From Haloferula sp. BvORR071 (GTDB lineage: Bacteria > Verrucomicrobiota > Verrucomicrobiia > Verrucomicrobiales > Akkermansiaceae): a DNA stretch of 64,000 bases. Numbering within the stretch: the first letter of the stretch is position 1; the number at the start of each line of letters is the position of its first letter. The position numbers and the translations under genes were made by a program. Below are positions 43,023 through 52,657 of the stretch, one piece after another. The notes beneath the pieces are model-generated. The model was not told where the DNA came from. It saw only the letters and a list, made by a program, of their open reading frames with translations, and searched no databases. The stretch is taken from positions 310,001 through 374,000 of the forward strand of contig NZ_BATP01000022.1 of the NCBI RefSeq assembly GCF_000739615.1. The letters are read 5' to 3'.

Positions 43023-46000
43023 ATGGATCACCTCCTTGTCCGTGACGCGCGTACGCGTCTCGGCTCCCTGAGTCGTCTTCTTTTCGCTCTCGCCGGATGC
43101 TGTAGCGCCCTGGGGGCGGCGACGAGCACCGGTCCAAGCGGGAATGGCAGCCCGGCGGACCACATGCAGCCCGGCCTGGTGCTGCGCCACATCCTCCTGA
43201 TGGAAGGCATGTATCCCAGCCGCGGCGAGGGCTACCCCGGCACTCCCCCAGAGGGCGGAAGCTATCTGGGCGAGATCCGCATGTACGCCGGCGGCACCGT
43301 CTTCAATGACAACAGATGCCCCGAGGCCGCCGGACAGATCAAGTCGATCCAGCAGTATACCGCCGTCTTCTCGCTCCTTGGCACCTACTACGGGGGCAAT
43401 GGCATCCAGAACTTCGCGCTGCCCGATCTTCGCGGTGCGCGGCCAATCCCAGTTGGACAAGGGCAGACCCTCTCCCTGATCGATATCGGCGAAAAGGTGG
43501 GCGCGGAAAAGGTAGGCCTAGTTCCGGCCAACCTGCCTTCCCACCGCCACCAGTTCCACTACATGAACGTGGATTCGACCGGCTCGGGCGTGGGTCTTGA
43601 GAACCGCCAGCCCGGAGTCGGGGTAAGATACCTGATCAATGCCAGCGGCGAGCTCCGCATGTTCGCCGGAAACTTCACACCGGAAGGCTGGGCCTTCGCC
43701 GAAGGGCAGCTCCTGCCGATCGAACAATATCCGGAGCTCTACGCCACCCTCGGCACCACCTGGGGCGGCGACGGCCAATCGACCTTTGCTCTGCCCGACC
43801 TGCGTGGTCGGGTGCCGGTGGGGGCAGGCAACGGCCCGGGCCTGACGCCGCGAGTGCTGGGCGACCGCTTCGGCAGCGAGACCACCACGCTCAACACCAG
43901 CAATCTCCCCCCTCACGATCATACCTATGAGGGGAGTGCCACCAGCTCCACTTACTCCCTTCCTGCCGGTTTCAGCACCGTGGAGCCGTCAGCCGCCGTG
44001 CAATTCGGCGTCACGATGGAGGGCATTTATCCTTCCGAAAACGGCGGCTTCCAATACGGCATGCCCGTGTTCGGTGAGATCGTGATGTATGCTGGCACGG
44101 TGCTTCCGGAGCACGTGCTGCCCGCCGATGGCCGGCTGCTGCCGATCGCCGAAAACGAAGCTCTCTTCAGTTTGCTGGGCACGACCTACGGCGGCAACGG
44201 TGAGACCACCTTCGCGCTGCCGGACTTGCGCGGACGCACTCCACTCGGGCGCGGCACTGGCAGCGGCCTGACCCCGCGGGTGCTCGGCCAGCAAGTCGGC
44301 GCGGAGACCCATGCCCTTGCCGCGGCGGAACTGCCCCCGCACCAGCATTCGGTTTCCCAGACGCCGGCCACGATCAATAACCCGAGCTTCGAGGCGGACA
44401 ACTTCACGGTCTATCCCGGCTACTCCTCCGGAAACGGCGGCTCGATCAGCGGCTGGTTCTGGTCCGGGCAAGCCGGGCTCAACCCCTCGAACGGTTCGCC
44501 ATTCGCCAACAACGGTGCCGTCCCGAATGGCAGTAAGGTCGCCTTCCTGCAGAGCAACAACCTGATTCCCTGCTCGCTCGCCACCACCGTGGTCGGCCTG
44601 ACTCCAGGCACGACCTACACTGTGAGCTTCCGCGCGAACTGCCGCGACTACAACGGCAACCAACCCGCGCCGACCTGGTCGATCAACAATGGTGCTCAAG
44701 GCCCATCGCTTCCCTTCACGGCGTCCCCCTTCAAAGGCGGCACCAATCCCTACTACAGCGTCAGCGGCAGCTTCACCGCCTCCGCCACCTATGCGGACAT
44801 CGTGGTGAGCAACCAATCGATACTGGATAGCGCGGTGCTGCTGGATGATTTCAAGATCACAGCCGCGAGTTCACCTCCATGGAGTGTGACGCGCTGGGAC
44901 AACGACGCGACTTCCGGTATCTACAATGTTCCCGGCGCTTGGGCTTATGCGCTGGGAAACTCCTTGGGCGGCATCGTGAATAACTTGATTGTCGGCGGGC
45001 AGTTCAATGTGAATCCGCAGATTCCCGGTCGTCTGAAGATCAATGGATTCACCAGCCGGGTGGAGTCCGACTTCACGATTCCAGGCAACGCCGGCGGCTC
45101 GGAACTCGGCAAGAGCTTCCATTACGGCGCGACCAACGGCAGCATCACCCTGGAAGGCCTGCTGCCGGGCTCGAGCTACCGGCTGCTGTTCTTCGGCGCG
45201 GGCTTTGATACTGATCAACTGCGCCTCAGCACCTTCGCGGCCGACAACGACTCCTGTGCCGTGGACGAAAATCGCTACGGCTTGGATCAGGGCGTACTGA
45301 TCCAGCACAACTTTACGGCGGACTCCGCAACCCGGGTGGTCCAACTGCAGGCCCACAATCCGGGTTCGACCTTCCATCTCTACGGCATTGCCCTGATCCC
45401 GGACGACCCGCAGATGTCGGTGGAACTCGTCAACAACACGCCCTTGCCCGCACTCGTGGACTTCGGTTTCGTGGAGTATCCCCTTCCCTCCGCCACGATC
45501 CAAGCCTTCGTCCGCAACCGCGGTCTCAAGCCCCTGCTGGTCGATGCCATCAACTTGGGTGGAGGCAACACCTCGCGTTTCGAAGTGCAGCCCGCCACGG
45601 CGGCAACCATCTTGCCCGGGGACAGCCGCGCCATCACTCTCAAGTATCTCGCATCCAACGGCGGGCCTGCGCAGGCGACGATGGCAATCACGAGCAACGA
45701 CCCCACTTTCGCGACTGGAAATTTCACCCTCAAAGGCGACAGCGCGGTCACCTACGCGTATTGGAAGGCAACGGAATTCCCGGGGAATCCCGCCAACTCC
45801 GGAGCCAGCGCCGATCCCGACGGGGATGGCATCCCGAACCAGTTGGAGTATGCCTTCCGCAGCAATCCGAAGGGCGCCAACCTCTCGCCGGTCGAACTGC
45901 CCTCCACCGTGGCCGGTGGCACGCGGCGCTTCACCTTTCCCTACCTCCTCCTCGCTGGAGACATCACCTACACCCTGCAACGCAGCACCGATCTCTCCGC

Positions 46001-46163
46001 TTGGACGGACGTGTATACCTACAAGCGGGTCCCCGGCGGCACGCCGCTCATCTCAGGGGTAAGCGGCTCCGCAAACAGCAGCACGCAGACGATCGAGGTG
46101 AATGTTCCAGATGGAGCCCTCTTCGAAGGCGCGAACTTCTGGCGAGTGAAGGTGGCGCCCTAA
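43023..46163 (+). CDS. Large exported protein with three phage tail-collar-like domains
   Basis: 1046 residues with a signal (LLFALAGCCSALGAA). Three tail-collar (Mdp-like) domains begin near residues 86, 210 and 353, each with an MYAG/MFAG start, a LLGT(T)Y/W-GG turn, a FALPDLRG core and a SHRH-, HDH- or HQH-type end. An Ig/carbohydrate-type domain follows (NPSFEADNFTVYP), then ASH-like sequence (about 800-890) and a DPDGDGIPNQLEYAF element near 931, common in secreted Verrucomicrobial proteins. No phage genes adjoin, so this is probably a surface adhesin, not a phage tail protein. The collar copies differ, so duplication is old. Confidence 0.86.
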   Translation: MDHLLVRDARTRLGSLSRLLFALAGCCSALGAATSTGPSGNGSPADHMQPGLVLRHILLMEGMYPSRGEGYPGTPPEGGSYLGEIRMYAGGTVFNDNRCPEAAGQIKSIQQYTAVFSLLGTYYGGNGIQNFALPDLRGARPIPVGQGQTLSLIDIGEKVGAEKVGLVPANLPSHRHQFHYMNVDSTGSGVGLENRQPGVGVRYLINASGELRMFAGNFTPEGWAFAEGQLLPIEQYPELYATLGTTWGGDGQSTFALPDLRGRVPVGAGNGPGLTPRVLGDRFGSETTTLNTSNLPPHDHTYEGSATSSTYSLPAGFSTVEPSAAVQFGVTMEGIYPSENGGFQYGMPVFGEIVMYAGTVLPEHVLPADGRLLPIAENEALFSLLGTTYGGNGETTFALPDLRGRTPLGRGTGSGLTPRVLGQQVGAETHALAAAELPPHQHSVSQTPATINNPSFEADNFTVYPGYSSGNGGSISGWFWSGQAGLNPSNGSPFANNGAVPNGSKVAFLQSNNLIPCSLATTVVGLTPGTTYTVSFRANCRDYNGNQPAPTWSINNGAQGPSLPFTASPFKGGTNPYYSVSGSFTASATYADIVVSNQSILDSAVLLDDFKITAASSPPWSVTRWDNDATSGIYNVPGAWAYALGNSLGGIVNNLIVGGQFNVNPQIPGRLKINGFTSRVESDFTIPGNAGGSELGKSFHYGATNGSITLEGLLPGSSYRLLFFGAGFDTDQLRLSTFAADNDSCAVDENRYGLDQGVLIQHNFTADSATRVVQLQAHNPGSTFHLYGIALIPDDPQMSVELVNNTPLPALVDFGFVEYPLPSATIQAFVRNRGLKPLLVDAINLGGGNTSRFEVQPATAATILPGDSRAITLKYLASNGGPAQATMAITSNDPTFATGNFTLKGDSAVTYAYWKATEFPGNPANSGASADPDGDGIPNQLEYAFRSNPKGANLSPVELPSTVAGGTRRFTFPYLLLAGDITYTLQRSTDLSAWTDVYTYKRVPGGTPLISGVSGSANSSTQTIEVNVPDGALFEGANFWRVKVAP

Positions 46164-46181
46164 CAGAACACCCGAGGCCTA

Positions 46182-48311
46182 TCACCCTCGCCACTCCGCG
46201 AGCACCCGCAGGAATGCCGGCAAGTAGCGCTGCGCCTTGGCTTCGCCGATCCCCGGCACGGCCAGACCTTCCTCGACATCCACCGGGCGATAGCGGCACA
46301 GCGCTTCCAAGGTCTTGTTGCTGAAGACCACGTAAGGCGGCACGTCATCACGGTCCGCCAAGGTCTGGCGGACGTCCCGCAGCAGTGAGTAGAGCTTCGA
46401 GTCGAAGCCCAGGTCCTTCAATTCGTGGCCAGCCGTGACCGGCGCGGTGGAAGGCCAGACCAAACGGAACTTCGCCTTGCCGAGCATCGCGTTCTCGCCG
46501 CGCTCGGTGAGCGTCAGCAGCGGGAACTCACCCACTTCCACCCGTAGCAAGCCTGCATCCTGTAGCGAGCGCATCAGGCCGTTCACGTAGCCGGTGCCCT
46601 GGGTCTTCAACAGGCCATAGGTGCTCAGCTTGTCGAGGCCACCGGCCAGGATTTCCTGCGAGCGGCTGCCACAGAGCATCTGCACGATCTTACCGCGGCC
46701 GAACTTGCCTTCCCAACCGAAGCCCGTTTTGCGCGACATCCGCGCCACACCACTCAGCGCCTTGCGGACCACCATGTCTTCCTCAAGCGTGGGGGCACGC
46801 TGCTCGCCGCCGCCGTTCTCGCGGCACATGTCGCAGTTCCCGCAGGTCTCGGCATTCTCCTCGCCGAAATACTCCAAAATCCACTGCTGGCGGCAGGTCC
46901 GCGCATAGCAGAGGGCGACCATCGACTTCAGCTTCTCGCGGTCGCGGCGGTCTTTTTCTTCCAGCGCGGCATCGTCGAGCTCCAGGGCGCGGGCGAAGAC
47001 ATCCGGGCGCTTCAGCCGCGTGCCACGTTGCCGCTTGCCGGGCACGTCGAAGCGCTCGATGTAGCCGGAGCGTCCCAGCGCCGCGAGCGCGCTGCTCACC
47101 GCCATCGGGTTTTTCACCTCGGCGCCCTCGGTGATATCCTCAATGCTACGATGAACCTCGTACTCCTTGTCCGCCTGGTTGAGGAGATACTGGTAAACCT
47201 GCCGGATCACCGAGGCCCCGGGATTCGCACCATCGATGAAGAACTCCTGGGTCCGCGTGTCTGCGTAGTTGAAAAGCAGCTCGCAGTGCGCCGCCTCGCC
47301 ATCACGACCGGCGCGGCCAGCCTCCTGGTAGTAGGCCTCGATGCTCCCCGGCACCTCGAAGTGGATCACGAAGCGCACATCCGAGCGGTCGATCCCCATG
47401 CCGAAAGCATTCGTCGCCACCGCGATGTCCGCCTTGCGCTGGAGGAAGATGTTCTGGGCATCCTCGCGCTCCTTGTCACTCATCCCGCCGTGGTAGGCGA
47501 TCGAGCGGGCACCCCAAGACGCGAGGTTCTCCGCGACTTCCTCCACCTTCTTGCGGGTGGCGCAGTAGATGATCCCGGTCTTGTGGACCCTCACGATATC
47601 CCGGATCCGGTCGTACTTCTGCTGCTTCTTCTCGACCTGGGTGATCGCCAGCGAAAGGTTGGGCCGCGCGAAACCGCTGACCACCTCAAAGGCGTCCTTC
47701 AGCTTCAGCACCTCGAGAATGTCCGCACGCACGATCGGCGTGGCGGTGGCCGTCAGTGCCACACACTGCGGCCGTCCGATCTTGTCGAGCGCCTTGCCCA
47801 GCCGCAGGTAGTCCGGCCGGAAGTCGTGACCCCACTGGCTCAAGCAGTGGGCTTCATCAACCGCGAAAAGAGAGACCTCCACGCCCTGCAGCGCATTCAG
47901 GAAGGACTCCGCGCGGAAGCGCTCCGGTGCCACATAGACCAGCTTCCACTTGCCGGTGCGCATCCCGTCCAGCCGTTCCTTCTGCTCCGGCCACGGGACC
48001 GTGGAATTGATCAGCGTCGCGGGAATCCCCTTCGCCACCAGCGCATCCACCTGATCCTTCATCAGCGCGATCAGGGGCGAGACCACCAGGGTCACGCCCT
48101 CGAAGCACAGCGCCGGAAGCTGGTAGCACAGTGACTTGCCGCCGCCGGTCGGCATCACCACCAGGCCATCAAGCCCGGAGGTGATCTGCTCGATCACGCG
48201 GTCCTGCCCGTCCAGAAACCCACTGTGCCCGAAATGCTTCTGCAGCGCTTCGAGCGGGGTCTGGATCAGGCGCTTGGTCGGCGCGGCCGGCACTTGTTCA
48301 GATGAACTCAT
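46182..48311 (-). CDS. recQ: ATP-dependent DNA helicase RecQ
   Basis: The ATG at 48311 gives 709 residues, with AAGG a few bases upstream. The helicase core shows [15 protein letters not shown] (Walker A), [21 protein letters not shown] and the RecQ-C-terminal zinc cysteines (CYARTC, then CGNCDMC). An HRDC-like region with [14 protein letters not shown] ends the protein. It unwinds DNA 3'-5' in recombination and repair. Convergent with the tail-collar gene, divergent from the repeat protein at 48449. Confidence 0.95.
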   Translation of the reverse strand: MSSSEQVPAAPTKRLIQTPLEALQKHFGHSGFLDGQDRVIEQITSGLDGLVVMPTGGGKSLCYQLPALCFEGVTLVVSPLIALMKDQVDALVAKGIPATLINSTVPWPEQKERLDGMRTGKWKLVYVAPERFRAESFLNALQGVEVSLFAVDEAHCLSQWGHDFRPDYLRLGKALDKIGRPQCVALTATATPIVRADILEVLKLKDAFEVVSGFARPNLSLAITQVEKKQQKYDRIRDIVRVHKTGIIYCATRKKVEEVAENLASWGARSIAYHGGMSDKEREDAQNIFLQRKADIAVATNAFGMGIDRSDVRFVIHFEVPGSIEAYYQEAGRAGRDGEAAHCELLFNYADTRTQEFFIDGANPGASVIRQVYQYLLNQADKEYEVHRSIEDITEGAEVKNPMAVSSALAALGRSGYIERFDVPGKRQRGTRLKRPDVFARALELDDAALEEKDRRDREKLKSMVALCYARTCRQQWILEYFGEENAETCGNCDMCRENGGGEQRAPTLEEDMVVRKALSGVARMSRKTGFGWEGKFGRGKIVQMLCGSRSQEILAGGLDKLSTYGLLKTQGTGYVNGLMRSLQDAGLLRVEVGEFPLLTLTERGENAMLGKAKFRLVWPSTAPVTAGHELKDLGFDSKLYSLLRDVRQTLADRDDVPPYVVFSNKTLEALCRYRPVDVEEGLAVPGIGEAKAQRYLPAFLRVLAEWRG

Positions 48312-48448
48312 TTTTAACCTTCGGTCAAGCCGCAGGGAATGCGCGGCTAGCCCCACTTCCAAGGCCAATCTCCGGTGAAAAATCCATGAAGGCCGCCTTG
48401 GCTCCGGATTCTACTGGCAGGAATTTTCGCCCCGGCATTTCTGGAGTT

Positions 48449-50548
48449 ATGCGAAAGATTGGCATTCCGGCCTTGTGCGTTCTCTTGGGTTGCACGGGCG
48501 GATATTTCCTCGGCAGTGCGGGGAAGACTGCTGCGGAAGCCAATGGCTCCAAGGCACCGGCCAGTTCCCGCACGGAATCCCGTGAAGCCCGCGGCACGGA
48601 CCGAATCATCCCTCCGGCCACCTCGCTCGAGGATCTGAAAGCTCTGCTCAAGACCGGCCGCTCCCGCATCACCGAGGCACGAGTCACGCTCGCTCTGGAG
48701 AACGTGCCGCCCCAGCAACTCTCCAGCCTCGCCACCGAGATGCGCGAATACTACCGCACCCACCCTGGCTACGACTTCGTGCAGACCCAGTTGCTGGGCT
48801 CGGTGATGGGGGCTTGGGCGGACCGGGATCCGGATGCGGCGCTCGCCTTCGTCCGCGATTCGCCCTCGAAGATCTTCCGCAACATGGCAGACGATTCGAT
48901 CTTCCGCGTGCTGGCCGAAGCCAATCCGGAGGATGCAATCGCGCGCGCCAAGCAACTCAGCTCTCCGGCAGAGCGCCTGAACGCACTCGGCGCCGCGGCA
49001 TGGGCGATGGTCAAGAAAGACCCAAGGGAAGGACTGCGCCTCTTCGGCGACATCAAGGAGCTGCCGGGCCACATGCGGATGCTGATGCTCGAGCAAGTCG
49101 CCAACACTTCGCCCGAGGAAGCCGTGGCCGCCTTGGCCAAGGTCTCCCCCACCGAGCGCGACAACTTCTGGAATAGCGAGGGTGTTTTCACCGCATGGGC
49201 GGCGAATGATCCGGAGGCCGTCCTGAAGTGGGCAGAAACCGCGACCGATCTGGACATGAAGAACTCGGCCTTGCGCGCCGCCTGCCGTCGCATGGCCAGC
49301 GACGACCCCGCCGCCGCGCTCGCGAAGATCGACGGCATGCCCGCACACCTCCGCGGCCAGTTGATCGGCGGGGTGATGGCCACCTGGGCGGACCGGGATT
49401 TCAACGGGGCCTTGGCCGCGGCCGGCGCGATGAGCAAGCCCGCCGAACGCGAGCAGGCGATGGCGGCAATCGTCGATCGCATGGATTGGAGTGATCCGGG
49501 CCAAACTTCGAAAGTCGTCCTCGCGATGCCGAAGGGCAATGCCCGCACCTCAGCGCTCGAAAACCTGAGCTACAGCCTGCGCTGGCAATCGCCCTCCGAG
49601 GCCGACGCGGTGCTGGCCCAGTTCGAAGGCGTGGAGCATTCAATCCTCGCCGGTAGCCTCGCCGGGACCATGGTTGCGGATGATCCGGAGGGCGCGATCA
49701 AGCTTTTCAACTCCATCCCCTCCACCCTGCGGGACGAGGACAAGCTGCAAACTTTCGTGTGGTCGCTGGCGCGGCATGATCCGGAGAAGGCGCTCGAATT
49801 CGCCACCTCGCTCAGCTCGGCGAACGAACGCAGCCAGGCGGTCCGCCAAGCCATTCAGCAGATGGCGGTGCTCTCTCCCCAGGATGCCGTGAAGCAGCTG
49901 AGCTCATTCAAGGACGCGAACGACCGTCAGCAGGCGATGGTGGCGCTCGCGGAAACCTGGGGCTCGAACGATCCGGAGGCCGCCCTGAAATGGGCCGAGT
50001 CGCTTTCCGGCGACGAACAGACCACGGCGCTCGCCAAGCTCCTGCCCGCCCGCGCCAAGAACGACCCCGCCGAAGCCTCTGCACGCCTGCAATCCTTGCT
50101 GGAAAACCCCGGCAGTGCCTCAGGCTCCGCGCTGCAATCGGCCACTGCGGATCTGGCCACGGAATGGGCTGGCCGCGATCCCCAACAAACCGCGGCATGG
50201 GTCGGACGCTTGCCTGCGGGAACCGCCGCGGAATCCGGTGCCACAGCACTGGTCACCAACTGGAGTAGCCACGATCCCGCCGCAGCCGCCAACTGGATCG
50301 CCAGCCTGCCGGACGGTGGCGTGAAGGACGCGGCGATCCAACCGCTGGTCGGAGCGATCCTTCAGAACGATCCCGACAACGCCTTCTCCTGGGGCCTCTC
50401 GATCCAAGACCCCACCAAGCGCGCCGAGGTGATGGCAGGGACCATCCGCCAATGGAATACCAACGACGGGGAAGCCGTGCGCGTGGCGATCCAAAGGGCC
50501 GACCTCAATGACGAGGAGCGGGCGACCTACGAGAAACTACTGCATTAA
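48449..50548 (+). CDS. Anchored helical-repeat protein of unknown function
   Basis: The ATG at 48449 (699 residues) is preferred over the earlier opening at 48302, because it starts immediately before a hydrophobic segment (IPALCVLLGCTGGYFLG) and has a purine-rich upstream. The body is a long series of about 30-residue helical repeats of the type W..xDP.xAlxW...l (WADRDPDAAL, WAANDPEAVLKW, WGSNDPEAALKW, WSSHDPAAAANW). These resemble TPR/SEL-like repeats. I recognise no enzyme domain. Probably a periplasmic scaffold or binding protein. Confidence 0.78.
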   Translation: MRKIGIPALCVLLGCTGGYFLGSAGKTAAEANGSKAPASSRTESREARGTDRIIPPATSLEDLKALLKTGRSRITEARVTLALENVPPQQLSSLATEMREYYRTHPGYDFVQTQLLGSVMGAWADRDPDAALAFVRDSPSKIFRNMADDSIFRVLAEANPEDAIARAKQLSSPAERLNALGAAAWAMVKKDPREGLRLFGDIKELPGHMRMLMLEQVANTSPEEAVAALAKVSPTERDNFWNSEGVFTAWAANDPEAVLKWAETATDLDMKNSALRAACRRMASDDPAAALAKIDGMPAHLRGQLIGGVMATWADRDFNGALAAAGAMSKPAEREQAMAAIVDRMDWSDPGQTSKVVLAMPKGNARTSALENLSYSLRWQSPSEADAVLAQFEGVEHSILAGSLAGTMVADDPEGAIKLFNSIPSTLRDEDKLQTFVWSLARHDPEKALEFATSLSSANERSQAVRQAIQQMAVLSPQDAVKQLSSFKDANDRQQAMVALAETWGSNDPEAALKWAESLSGDEQTTALAKLLPARAKNDPAEASARLQSLLENPGSASGSALQSATADLATEWAGRDPQQTAAWVGRLPAGTAAESGATALVTNWSSHDPAAAANWIASLPDGGVKDAAIQPLVGAILQNDPDNAFSWGLSIQDPTKRAEVMAGTIRQWNTNDGEAVRVAIQRADLNDEERATYEKLLH

Positions 50549-50726
50549 GCTGCGTCTCTGTGCCATTTGCACGATCGCGTATCTGCGAAGGTGCGACATG
50601 CGCAGCCAAACTGGTGTTCGAGTAGCGCTGCAATAAGCACATAAACAACTAGCCGCCAATGCCTTGAAAGGCGTTGCAAACGGACTTGTGCCGACCCGGC
50701 ACTAGCTTTGCTCAGTGATTCTCACC

Positions 50727-50933
50727 ATGAGAATCATGCTCTACCTAATCGGCTTCCTGATCTTTCTCGGAGCTATCTGCTACGCCGCCACCTTGTTTGG
50801 CGCTCCCGCCCTCTATGTGGGCATCGGTGCCGCAGCCATTTTAGGCATCGGCCTGATGGGCGCAGCGCGGACCGGGTCACGCCGCGCAATCGGCGACGAC
50901 ACGGCCACCACCGTTATCAACAAGGTCGATTAA
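50727..50933 (+). CDS. Small two-helix membrane protein
   Basis: 68 residues from the ATG at 50727 (a GTG at 50715 and an ATG at 50736 are alternatives). Two hydrophobic segments (YLIGFLIFLGAICYAATLFG; VGIGAAAILGIGLMGA) and a short polar tail. Unknown. Shares the strand with the tiny lipoprotein gene 20 bp downstream. Confidence 0.6.
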   Translation: MRIMLYLIGFLIFLGAICYAATLFGAPALYVGIGAAAILGIGLMGAARTGSRRAIGDDTATTVINKVD

Positions 50934-50953
50934 CCTTTAACCCAAACACTACC

Positions 50954-51142
50954 ATGAAAACAATCCTGAGCTTTATCGCGATTGCCACCTTGGCAAGCTT
51001 CACCAGCTGCACCTATGTGGAACCCACCCCGACCGCCGGCCCGACCAGCACCACACGTGATACCACCACCACTGCCACCGACTACAATACCGGTGAATCG
51101 GTGACGACCCACAAGCGGACTACCCACTATCCTGCTGAATAA
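50954..51142 (+). CDS. Small lipoprotein, 62 residues
   Basis: The signal MKTILSFIAIATLASFTSC ends in a lipobox-like FTSC, followed by a Thr-rich low-complexity tail (TTRDTTTTATDYNT). Entericidin-sized envelope lipoprotein of unknown role. The ATG follows a C/A-rich leader, and an intrinsic terminator follows at 51170. Confidence 0.7.
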   Translation: MKTILSFIAIATLASFTSCTYVEPTPTAGPTSTTRDTTTTATDYNTGESVTTHKRTTHYPAE

Positions 51143-51169
51143 GCAGGAAGAGAGCCGAAATCCGAAGCC

Positions 51170-51213
51170 AGCGGGCCGGGTTGCATCACGCAGCCCTGCC
51201 CGCTAGTTTTTTT
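51170..51213 (+). terminator. Intrinsic terminator after the small lipoprotein
   Basis: AGCGGGC/GCCCGCT outer stem with GGG-TTG/CAGCCC inside, 51170-51204, followed by AG and TTTTTTT (51207-51213). A clear terminator for the pair of small genes, and convergent with the dGTPase gene. Confidence 0.8.
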
Positions 51214-51271
51214 CCACCACTCGCCATGGGCAGCAGCCCAACCCCGCACGACAAACCGGCCGCCCTGACGT

Positions 51272-52564
51272 TCACCCGATCAAATCGCCGATCGACCCAA
51301 ACTCCGGCGTGAACAGACGCTTGTACATCCGCGCAGCATAACCATCGGTCATGCCCGCCAAGAAGTCACATACCAGCCGCGCCTTCTTCTCCTCGCTGTC
51401 GGCCTGCGCGATCTCATTCGCCGCATCCTCCGGCAACAACTGGAAGTCCTGTCCGTCGATCTCGCTGCCGGTCACATAGCGGCGCAGCAGCACATCCCAC
51501 AAGGAGTGCAGCAGGTGATTGCCCTTGTGCTCAAGTTGCTTCAATTGCGGCGAAAGGAAGACCAGCTCGAAGGCCATCTTCTTGAAGAGCTTGGACTCCG
51601 CCTTCACCTCTTCCTTCACCTTCAGGCGGAAGCGGTAGCGATTGCTCGCGCCGCTCAGGAAATTCACGTCCGACCCCAGCGACGCCGCCTGGATGTAGCG
51701 CCCGATGCGCTTGCCTACGAAGGGATCCACCCGGCGCTTGCGGATCGCCGTGACAAAATCCCCCAAAGGCGTGCCTTCGCCGGCATCGATGCCATTCTTC
51801 TCCGCCCAGCCCTCGATCCGCTCGATCCTCAGGAAGCCGGCACGGACGCTGTCCGCCAGGTCATTCAGCGAATAAGCGGTGTCGTCCGCCCAGTCCATGA
51901 TCTGGCACTCGATCGACTTGAAGCTATCGCGGTCCTTGCCCGGTGGCAGCTCGGCGGGGAAGTCGTTCCCCCCCATCGCCCAATCCAGCCAACCGTGCTG
52001 GAAGTCATAGAGGAAATGGTGCTCCGGCAGCTTGCCGCCGTTACCCGTCTTCAGCTCGGTCCACAGGGATTTATATTTCAGCACCGCATCCATGAAGGCG
52101 CGAGTCGGATCCATCCCCGTGCGCCGCACTGAGAAAATCCTCTCGGTCAGCAGCCGCAGCGTCTGCGCATTGCCCTCGAAGCCGCCGTACGGAGCCATCA
52201 GGTAATTCAGCGTCCGCTCCCCGGCATGACCGAAGGGCGGGTGCCCGAGGTCATGCGCAAGACAAGCCGCCTCCACCAGATCCGGGTCGATGTAAAAATC
52301 CTCCGCCAGCGGCTCGCCGGTGTGTTTCAGCCAGTGGCAGATCGAGCGCCCGATCTGCGCCACCTCCAGCGAATGCGTCAGCCGCGTGCGGTAGAAGTCA
52401 TACTCCCCGCTCCAGAAGACCTGCGTCTTGTTCTGCAGCCGCCGGAAGGTCGGCGTGTGCAGGATCCGGTCGCGGTCGATCTGAAAGGGCGTGCGGAAGT
52501 CCCCGTCGTCGGACTTGCCGGAAAATCGCTCGGTATCGAAGGCGCCGTAGAAGCGGTTGGGCAT
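51272..52564 (-). CDS. Deoxyguanosinetriphosphate triphosphohydrolase-like HD protein
   Basis: From the ATG at 52564 the product has 430 residues. The HD motifs are RLTHSLEVAQIGR and AHDLGHPPFGHAGE, and a later DWADDTAYSLNDL supplies the last Asp ligand. The DRDRILHTPTFRRLQNKTQ region fits the dGTPase N-terminus. It hydrolyses dGTP (or other dNTP) to the nucleoside and triphosphate. A frame opening upstream at 52711 has no likeness and was not used. Confidence 0.9.
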   Translation of the reverse strand: MPNRFYGAFDTERFSGKSDDGDFRTPFQIDRDRILHTPTFRRLQNKTQVFWSGEYDFYRTRLTHSLEVAQIGRSICHWLKHTGEPLAEDFYIDPDLVEAACLAHDLGHPPFGHAGERTLNYLMAPYGGFEGNAQTLRLLTERIFSVRRTGMDPTRAFMDAVLKYKSLWTELKTGNGGKLPEHHFLYDFQHGWLDWAMGGNDFPAELPPGKDRDSFKSIECQIMDWADDTAYSLNDLADSVRAGFLRIERIEGWAEKNGIDAGEGTPLGDFVTAIRKRRVDPFVGKRIGRYIQAASLGSDVNFLSGASNRYRFRLKVKEEVKAESKLFKKMAFELVFLSPQLKQLEHKGNHLLHSLWDVLLRRYVTGSEIDGQDFQLLPEDAANEIAQADSEEKKARLVCDFLAGMTDGYAARMYKRLFTPEFGSIGDLIG

Positions 52565-52657
52565 CAGCGCAGAGCTTAGGAATCGCGCCGGGCATGGCCA
52601 GCGCCAATCGTCCGGGCGATGAAAGCCGGACCGGCTTGGCGGCTTATTGATAAATCC

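Noticed and set aside
43023-46163. Prophage remnant because of tail-collar domains
   Set aside because: No other phage gene nearby and the protein has a signal peptide and bacterial secretion-type C-terminus.
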